DNA from: Sphingomonadales bacterium
GTDB lineage: Bacteria > Pseudomonadota > Alphaproteobacteria > Sphingomonadales > Sphingomonadaceae
Reading direction: 5' to 3'
Assembly: GCA_004292705.1 (NCBI GenBank)
Contig: RDXA01000437.1
Coordinates: 1 to 11,132 of the forward strand
DNA: 11,132 nt
Within the stretch, counting starts at the first letter, position 1. The number at the start of each line of letters is the position of its first letter. This document shows positions 6,617-11,132 of this stretch, piece by piece. The notes below the pieces were generated by a model. It searched no databases, was not told the DNA's origin, and saw only the letters and a list, made by a program, of their open reading frames with translations. The position numbers and the translations under genes were made by a program.

Positions 6617-8709
6617 CGCGGGTGCGAGGGTGGATTTCACCCGCGCTCGCTGCGATGACCTTTGCGCTGGGTGCGCCCGCGATTGCGCAGGCGGACGCTG
6701 TAACCCCAGCTGAGCCTGACGTTGCGCCGCCTCCGCCGCAGGCATCGACCGAGACCTATCCGCGCTCTTTCTTCGACCGGTTCTACCCACAAACGGCGCT
6801 CGACCTGCTCGAACGCGTGCCGGGCTTCAGCCTCGATACCGGCGCCGAACTGCGCGGCTTTGCCGGGGCTGCTGGCAATGTGCTGGTCGATGGCGAACGG
6901 CCCACGATCAAGTCTGGCGGGCTGGAAGATTTCCTCAGCCGCATCCCCGCCGACGCGGTCGAACGGATCGAGGTCTCGCGCGGCGCGCAGCGGGCGGGCG
7001 AGACTGCCGGACAAGGCCTCATCGCCAATGTCATCCGCAAGCCGCAGAGCTTTGCGGGCACGTGGTCGGGCGAGTTGGAACGTAACCCCGCAGGCCTCAT
7101 CTACCCGCGCGGCGAGGTGTCCTTCACTGCCCCGCTCGGCGCATGGTCGACCACCACCAAGTTCAACGCTTTCTGGGAACAGTTCACCTTCGACAATATC
7201 GATCGCATCCGCCGCGAGGCGGACGGGAGGTTGGTGGCGTTCGACGAGGAGACTTTGCCATCGACATTGCGCGATGCGTTCATCGCGACCGACGCCAAAC
7301 GGTTGCTCGCAGGCGGCACACTCACCTTGAACGCCCGCTTCGGCAATAGTCGCTTCTACCAGGAAACCGGACGCGATGGGTTTCTCGGGCGCGAACCCGA
7401 TGGCGGACCGGCGGATCGCCGCACCGACATCCGTCTCGATTCCGAATTCTGGCAAGGCGAATTCAGCGCCGACTGGACCGGCACGGTGACGCGCGGCTGG
7501 GTGTTGAAACTGCTCGCGCTCGGCGCCTTTACCGATGGCGAGGAAAGCTCGGCCAATGTCGTTTCGCAGCCACCCGGAGCTGCACCGGTGATCAACCGCT
7601 TTGCTGCCGAACGCCTGCCGATTGAGGCCTTGACCCGGGCGACGATTGGAAAGCTTGAAGGCACGTTCAAGCCCGAATTCGGGATCGAGATCGCTTACAA
7701 CCGGCTCGGTTCGCGCATCGCGCTTGAAGTCGAGGATGAAAGCGGCGTGCGCCCGATTGCGCTGCCGGCTTCGGATGTGACCGTGACTGAATGGCGCGGC
7801 GAGACCTTTGGCAATCTCACGTGGGCGGTCGCACCGCGCTGGACACTGGAGGCTGGGCTGGCGGCGGAATTCTCGCAGATCATCGTTTCGGGTGATGCCA
7901 GCGGGCGCAACGAATTCACCTTCCTCAAACCCTCGCTCGCCTTGACCTTTCAGGCCTCGAAGGCGCTGCAATTGCGCGCTGCAATGCGCCGGACCGTCGG
8001 CCAACTCGACTTCAACGATTTCGCCGCATCGGCTAATGCCGAGGATGATCGCTTCCTTGCGGGCAACCCCAATCTTGGCCCCGATCAGACCTGGCGCGCG
8101 AGCCTGACCGGCGATCTGCGGCTGCGCGGCGGCATTGCGCTGAATGTTCAGGCATTCCACGAATGGCGCAGCGATGTGCTCGAACAAGTCGTCCTGCCGA
8201 GCGGAGTGCCGGGTCTCGCCAATGCCGGGTCGGCGCGCGTTTGGGGGATCGAAAGCGAAGCTGCGCTGCCTTTGGCAGGGTTCATCAAGGGCGGTTTGAT
8301 CGAAGTGTTCGCCGATTTCCGCGATGCTGATTTCCGCGATCCGATCACAGGGGAAAGCCGCAAGGTGACTGGCCTCACCAATCCGGAGATTGTGATCGAC
8401 TTCCGACAGGATGTGACCGACGCGCGCTTCGCCTGGGGACTGACCTATGAACCACCATCCCGGACCGCGAGCTTCTTTGCCAATGAAGCTATCATCGACC
8501 GTCGCGGTCGGCGGATTACGGCCTTTGTCGAAACGACGCGCTTCTTCGGGGTGAAGATGCAGCTGGAAGTGCGCAATATTGGCCAAGTGCAGTTCCCGCG
8601 CGACCGCCTGCTCTTTACCCCCGACCGAGCGGGTGCCTTCATTGGCTCGGAAGTGCTCGACCGCGAGCGCGGTGAATTCATCAAGTTTACGGTTTCGGAT
8701 CAGTTTTGA
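6613..8709 (+). CDS. TonB-dependent receptor of the zinc-starvation operon
   Basis: This protein of about 698 residues is an outer-membrane TonB-dependent receptor. A signal peptide ends near APAIAQA (20-26) and a Pro-rich linker follows. The plug domain (about 50-150) carries ALDLLERVPGF, LVDGERPTIKSGG and IPADAVERIEVSRG, and the barrel ends in FTVSDQF with the C-terminal Phe expected for outer-membrane insertion. A canonical TonB box is not obvious. A GTG at 6589 opens the frame, but I prefer the ATG at 6613 because it overlaps the methyltransferase stop (ATGA) and leaves a compact signal peptide. The whole protein has a single His (in FHEWRSD) and no Cys. ZnuD-type zinc receptors have His-rich loops, so this one more likely imports a chelated metal or another ligand. 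The family is certain; zinc relevance comes from the operon. Confidence 0.92.
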   Translation: MTRVRGWISPALAAMTFALGAPAIAQADAVTPAEPDVAPPPPQASTETYPRSFFDRFYPQTALDLLERVPGFSLDTGAELRGFAGAAGNVLVDGERPTIKSGGLEDFLSRIPADAVERIEVSRGAQRAGETAGQGLIANVIRKPQSFAGTWSGELERNPAGLIYPRGEVSFTAPLGAWSTTTKFNAFWEQFTFDNIDRIRREADGRLVAFDEETLPSTLRDAFIATDAKRLLAGGTLTLNARFGNSRFYQETGRDGFLGREPDGGPADRRTDIRLDSEFWQGEFSADWTGTVTRGWVLKLLALGAFTDGEESSANVVSQPPGAAPVINRFAAERLPIEALTRATIGKLEGTFKPEFGIEIAYNRLGSRIALEVEDESGVRPIALPASDVTVTEWRGETFGNLTWAVAPRWTLEAGLAAEFSQIIVSGDASGRNEFTFLKPSLALTFQASKALQLRAAMRRTVGQLDFNDFAASANAEDDRFLAGNPNLGPDQTWRASLTGDLRLRGGIALNVQAFHEWRSDVLEQVVLPSGVPGLANAGSARVWGIESEAALPLAGFIKGGLIEVFADFRDADFRDPITGESRKVTGLTNPEIVIDFRQDVTDARFAWGLTYEPPSRTASFFANEAIIDRRGRRITAFVETTRFFGVKMQLEVRNIGQVQFPRDRLLFTPDRAGAFIGSEVLDRERGEFIKFTVSDQF

Positions 8710-8731
8710 CGCTGTTTCAGCGGTCTCAAAA
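8704..8731. terminator. Inverted repeat spanning both convergent stop codons
   Basis: TTTTGA (8704-8709) and TCAAAA (8726-8731) flank a GCTG-TTT-CAGC hairpin (8711-8721). The receptor ends TTT TGA on the plus strand and the hydrolase ends TTT TGA on the minus strand, so the outer arms are the two Phe-stop ends facing each other. The result is symmetric and could act as a short bidirectional terminator for both genes, but the stem is imperfect and the T-runs are only 4 bases. Confidence 0.35.
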
Positions 8732-9790
8732 GGCGTTTACGGGCACTCCAATCGTGACCACCGCGTCACCTGCCTCCACCGGCGGCCCGGTAATGCCGTA
8801 AAGCGCATAACCATTGATAGGGGAGAGGATCTGCTCAATTTCGCGGCCTGCATAGTCACGAATGGTGCCGATAAGTTCGCCCTTTTCCAGCGCGCGCGGA
8901 CCGGGCTTGGCCGGGTGAAATACGCCCTCAGACGACGCGGTTGCGGAAGCGGTGCCTTCGAACAGTCGGGCTGGCGGCGGCACGTCGTGTATCGGCCCTT
9001 GGACCATTCCGAGCGCGACGAGACCATTCTCAACCCCCGTGACGATAGCGGCCACATGGGCCTCCTCACGGCTGCCGTTCTGGCCGATTTCGACCAGGAT
9101 GGTCGGCTTGCCCATCGCTACGCCCTGCCGGTTGAGCGAGCGGCCGCGATCGATCTGCTCCTGCGTGTCCATGCTGTAACGCACGATATTGGGAAAGCCG
9201 AAGCCGCGCGCGACTTGCAGTGCCAGCGAGAAATCAGTGGCAAGCGGCCCGCCGTAAACGCCAACAAAGGCATCGAGAAACTCTGCCCCGTCGCCGCTGT
9301 GCACGTCCATCAGGAAGTCACTACAGGCCACCACTTCGCGCGCGATCAGGTCGGCGATGCGTTCCGTCTGCGTGCCGTGGGGATTGCCGGGAAAGACACG
9401 GTTCAGGTTCTTGCGATCAACCGGATTGACGTTGGGTGATCGCCCTTCAAAGCCATTGATATTGGCGATGCGAACCAGCACCAGCGTGCCGGAAAGCGCC
9501 GCCGGATCGACCCGTTCCGCCAGCCGCTCGGCAGCAAGGATCGAGGCGAACTCGAACCCGTGCACCCCGGCGACCACGGCCAGCACCGGGCCGGGCTTTG
9601 CGCCGTGGATCACAGTGACCGGGATGAAGGTCGACCCGTCGCTGCCCTCAGGCACCGGGATGCGGAAATCCTTACGGCTTCCCGGCGTGATGCTCTCGTT
9701 GGCGATTGTGAAAGGTAAAGGCTCCGCTGACACAGGCGTCGCAAGCATGGCAAACAGCAGGGCGGCGAGAAGCAGACGAAATGTCTTCAT
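8726..9790 (-). CDS. Secreted M14-family succinylglutamate desuccinylase/aspartoacylase-like hydrolase
   Basis: This 354-residue protein belongs to the AstE/AspA branch of M14 zinc metallohydrolases, which cleave N-acyl amino acids or small amides. A signal peptide (MKTFRLLLAALLFAMLATPVSA, cleaved near residue 22) sends it to the periplasm, unlike cytoplasmic AstE. The zinc ligands are visible as H77 and E80 in GVHGFE and H164 in MDVHSGD. The substrate-binding DRKNLNRVFPG (126-135) and a probable catalytic Glu234 in ILVEIGQNG are present. A C-terminal beta-rich segment (about 270-354, with SPINGYALYG) follows. The ATG overlaps the permease stop (ATGA) and has no Shine-Dalgarno, which implies coupling. 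The substrate is unknown. The stop lies 16 bases from the convergent receptor end. As a periplasmic zinc enzyme next to an ABC exporter it could trim an exported or imported conjugate, which is speculative. Confidence 0.88.
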   Translation of the reverse strand: MKTFRLLLAALLFAMLATPVSAEPLPFTIANESITPGSRKDFRIPVPEGSDGSTFIPVTVIHGAKPGPVLAVVAGVHGFEFASILAAERLAERVDPAALSGTLVLVRIANINGFEGRSPNVNPVDRKNLNRVFPGNPHGTQTERIADLIAREVVACSDFLMDVHSGDGAEFLDAFVGVYGGPLATDFSLALQVARGFGFPNIVRYSMDTQEQIDRGRSLNRQGVAMGKPTILVEIGQNGSREEAHVAAIVTGVENGLVALGMVQGPIHDVPPPARLFEGTASATASSEGVFHPAKPGPRALEKGELIGTIRDYAGREIEQILSPINGYALYGITGPPVEAGDAVVTIGVPVNAF

Positions 9791-11034
9791 TGTGGGGGAG
9801 TATAGTCCGGCAGTCCGGCAAAAACAGCCGGATCATAGGATGGATCGCGGAACAGCATCGGATAGTGGAATGCGCGCAGTTCCGCGTGATAGGCGCGCAC
9901 CGCGTCCTCATAGGCGATCATCGCGGCGGTATCGGTTTGCGCCAGGCGTTCGAACCCGCGCTCGACCAGTGATGTGGGGGACAGGAAAGCTGCCATTCCG
10001 GCAGCCCGGTCGCGTGCGATCCGCCCTTGGCGATAGGCCTGCACCACCGGAGCCGCCTTTTGATCGCCCACGAACTGGAAGGCGTAATACCATTTCCATT
10101 CGAACGGCTTGGTGACTTGGCCCAGGGATTGCCATTCGGGATGGGCGGCAAGGAATGGGCGCATGGTCGCTTCCTTGGGAAGGTCCCACGCATCGTTGAC
10201 CGCTTCGCGCTGAAGCATCAGGATTTCCGCTCCATCGGGAACCGGGGTCTGCGCTTCGATCGCGGCCCGCGCGATCGCCGGCCCCAGCAGGGCAAGAGCA
10301 AGCCAGATGCCAACTAGGGCGGCCAGCAGCACCGGCGGGGTGGCTTGAATGCGGCCGACCGCCTCGATGATCAGGCACCAGATGGCGAGCCCGCCGATCA
10401 CCAGCGCGCTGCCTGCGGCCACCTTGGTCAGCGCTGCCCCTTCCACGGCCGCACCGACCCAGAAAGGCAGCAGCAGCGCCAGCGCCAGCCCCACAAAGCG
10501 CAGGGCGGCCCTCGGCAACCACAGGCGGGAAGGCTTGCCTGCGGTCGCCACCAGCAGATCATGGCGCCCTGCTACCCGTTCGGCGGCGCGCAGGTCGTGC
10601 AGCAGCAGGATCAGCAACAGCGGCGCGATTGCTGCGGCGAGGAAAGCGAAATCGAACCGCCCGATCAGCCCGAAATCGGCGTTCTTGGTATCCGCCTCGT
10701 GAATCTGGCTCTCAAGCGAAAGCATCCGCACCCGGTGCAGCCACGGCGCGGTGTCACGCTGGCCAAGCGCGGCAAAGGCAAAATGCGACGGCGGCGCATA
10801 GGTGAGATGGAAGGCGGCATAGGCCGCACCGCCCCAGTCTTCCTGCCCTTCAAGTGCATTGGTGCGGTCCTTGGCATCCTCGATCAGCAATTCGGCAATG
10901 GTGGCGCGCTGTTCGCGCACCTCGGCAATGCCGAACCCGGTTGCGGCGACCGAGAGCAGGAAGGCGAGCGCGATCCAGAGCACCGCGCCTCTGTCGCGCG
11001 CCAGAAACCGCCCTTCGCGCAGCAGCACTCTCAT
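9787..11034 (-). CDS. DUF3526-type ABC-2 permease
   Basis: This 415-residue integral membrane protein resembles the DUF3526 ABC-2-type transporter permeases. One N-terminal transmembrane segment (AVLWIALAFLLSVAATGF) is followed by a large extracytoplasmic domain of roughly 90 residues rich in charged and aromatic residues. Further segments follow: FAFLAAAIAPLLLILLL, FVGLALALLLPFWVGA, ALVIGGLAIWCLIIEAV and LLAALVGIWLALALLGPAI. A long soluble C-terminal domain of about 150 residues ends PDYTPPQ. The frame opens at 11088, but I take the ATG at 11034: it overlaps the stop of the preceding gene (ATGA) and begins MRVLLREGRFLARDRG, a typical permease opening. The downstream hydrolase is also coupled by ATGA. 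An ATPase partner should lie beyond the window. The cargo is unknown. Confidence 0.82.
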   Translation of the reverse strand: MRVLLREGRFLARDRGAVLWIALAFLLSVAATGFGIAEVREQRATIAELLIEDAKDRTNALEGQEDWGGAAYAAFHLTYAPPSHFAFAALGQRDTAPWLHRVRMLSLESQIHEADTKNADFGLIGRFDFAFLAAAIAPLLLILLLHDLRAAERVAGRHDLLVATAGKPSRLWLPRAALRFVGLALALLLPFWVGAAVEGAALTKVAAGSALVIGGLAIWCLIIEAVGRIQATPPVLLAALVGIWLALALLGPAIARAAIEAQTPVPDGAEILMLQREAVNDAWDLPKEATMRPFLAAHPEWQSLGQVTKPFEWKWYYAFQFVGDQKAAPVVQAYRQGRIARDRAAGMAAFLSPTSLVERGFERLAQTDTAAMIAYEDAVRAYHAELRAFHYPMLFRDPSYDPAVFAGLPDYTPPQ

Positions 11035-11132
11035 GGCTCCAATCTCCGCGCGCCAACCGCGATCACGCCGGCCAGCGCAACCAGCCACCCCAACATCATC
11101 GCCAGTGGCAGCATCGCGCGCGCCAGTCGCTC
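11031..11132 (-). CDS. C-terminal end of a membrane protein, probably a partner ABC permease (partial)
   Basis: The last 33 codons of a minus-strand gene are open to the window edge and stop at 11031-11033. They encode a hydrophobic helix (MLPLAMMLGWLVALAGVIAV) followed by a short basic end, GARRLEP, typical of the last membrane helix of a permease. The stop overlaps the start of the DUF3526-type permease (ATGA), so it is the preceding gene of the same operon. DUF3526 permeases often occur in tandem pairs, which makes a second permease the likely identity. The N-terminal part lies outside the window, so the call is tentative. Confidence 0.6.
   Translation of the reverse strand, partial: ERLARAMLPLAMMLGWLVALAGVIAVGARRLEP

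Noticed and set aside
6637..8586. A 649-codon open frame on the minus strand
   Set aside because: It is antisense to the receptor gene. The product is rich in Arg, Ala and His with no recognisable domain; long antisense frames are common in GC-rich coding DNA.
1..11132. CRISPR arrays, tRNA or rRNA genes, insertion sequences, phage genes
   Set aside because: No regular spaced repeats, cloverleaf patterns, transposase motifs or terminal inverted repeats with target duplications were seen on either strand.

Overview
The window is GC-rich, densely coded DNA with DUF2244, DUF2946, PCu(A)C, TonB-dependent receptor (TBDR) and ZigA-type genes. Gene content and codon choice suggest an alphaproteobacterium, most likely of the Sphingomonadales (Erythrobacter/Sphingomonas type). 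This is inferred from gene families only. No rRNA, tRNA, CRISPR array or insertion sequence was seen. The theme is metal handling at the cell envelope.

Region 1 (1-2068) is a probable copper module. A minus-strand run encodes a small DUF2946 membrane protein, a DUF2244 membrane protein and a PCu(A)C copper-chaperone lipoprotein, the last two overlapping by 4 bases. A divergent plus-strand gene encodes a ModE-like winged-helix regulator without a molybdate-binding domain.

Region 2 (2052-4350) is a minus-strand TBDR gene that is broken. Signal peptide, TonB box, plug and first barrel strands are in one frame and the rest of the barrel is in another. At the junction about one beta-strand and its loop also seem to be missing. 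Its promoter carries a perfect 8-8-8 AT-rich palindrome.

Region 3 (4351-8709) is a plus-strand operon behind a promoter whose -35/-10 spacer is filled by a Zur-box-like palindrome. It encodes ZigA (zinc metallochaperone GTPase), an unrecognised 38-residue peptide, a SAM-dependent methyltransferase and an intact TBDR. All three junctions are 4-base overlaps (ATGA, GTGA, ATGA), so the genes are probably translationally coupled and expressed under zinc starvation. The receptor contains one His and no Cys, which fits uptake of a chelated ligand better than His-loop capture of free zinc. The gap before the operon holds a tiny ORF with a strong Shine-Dalgarno and a nested inverted repeat.

Region 4 (8726-11132) runs convergently on the minus strand. 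It holds the end of a membrane protein (cut by the window edge), a DUF3526-type ABC permease and a secreted M14-family succinylglutamate desuccinylase/aspartoacylase-like metallohydrolase, again joined by ATGA overlaps. Its link to the zinc operon is suggestive but unproven.
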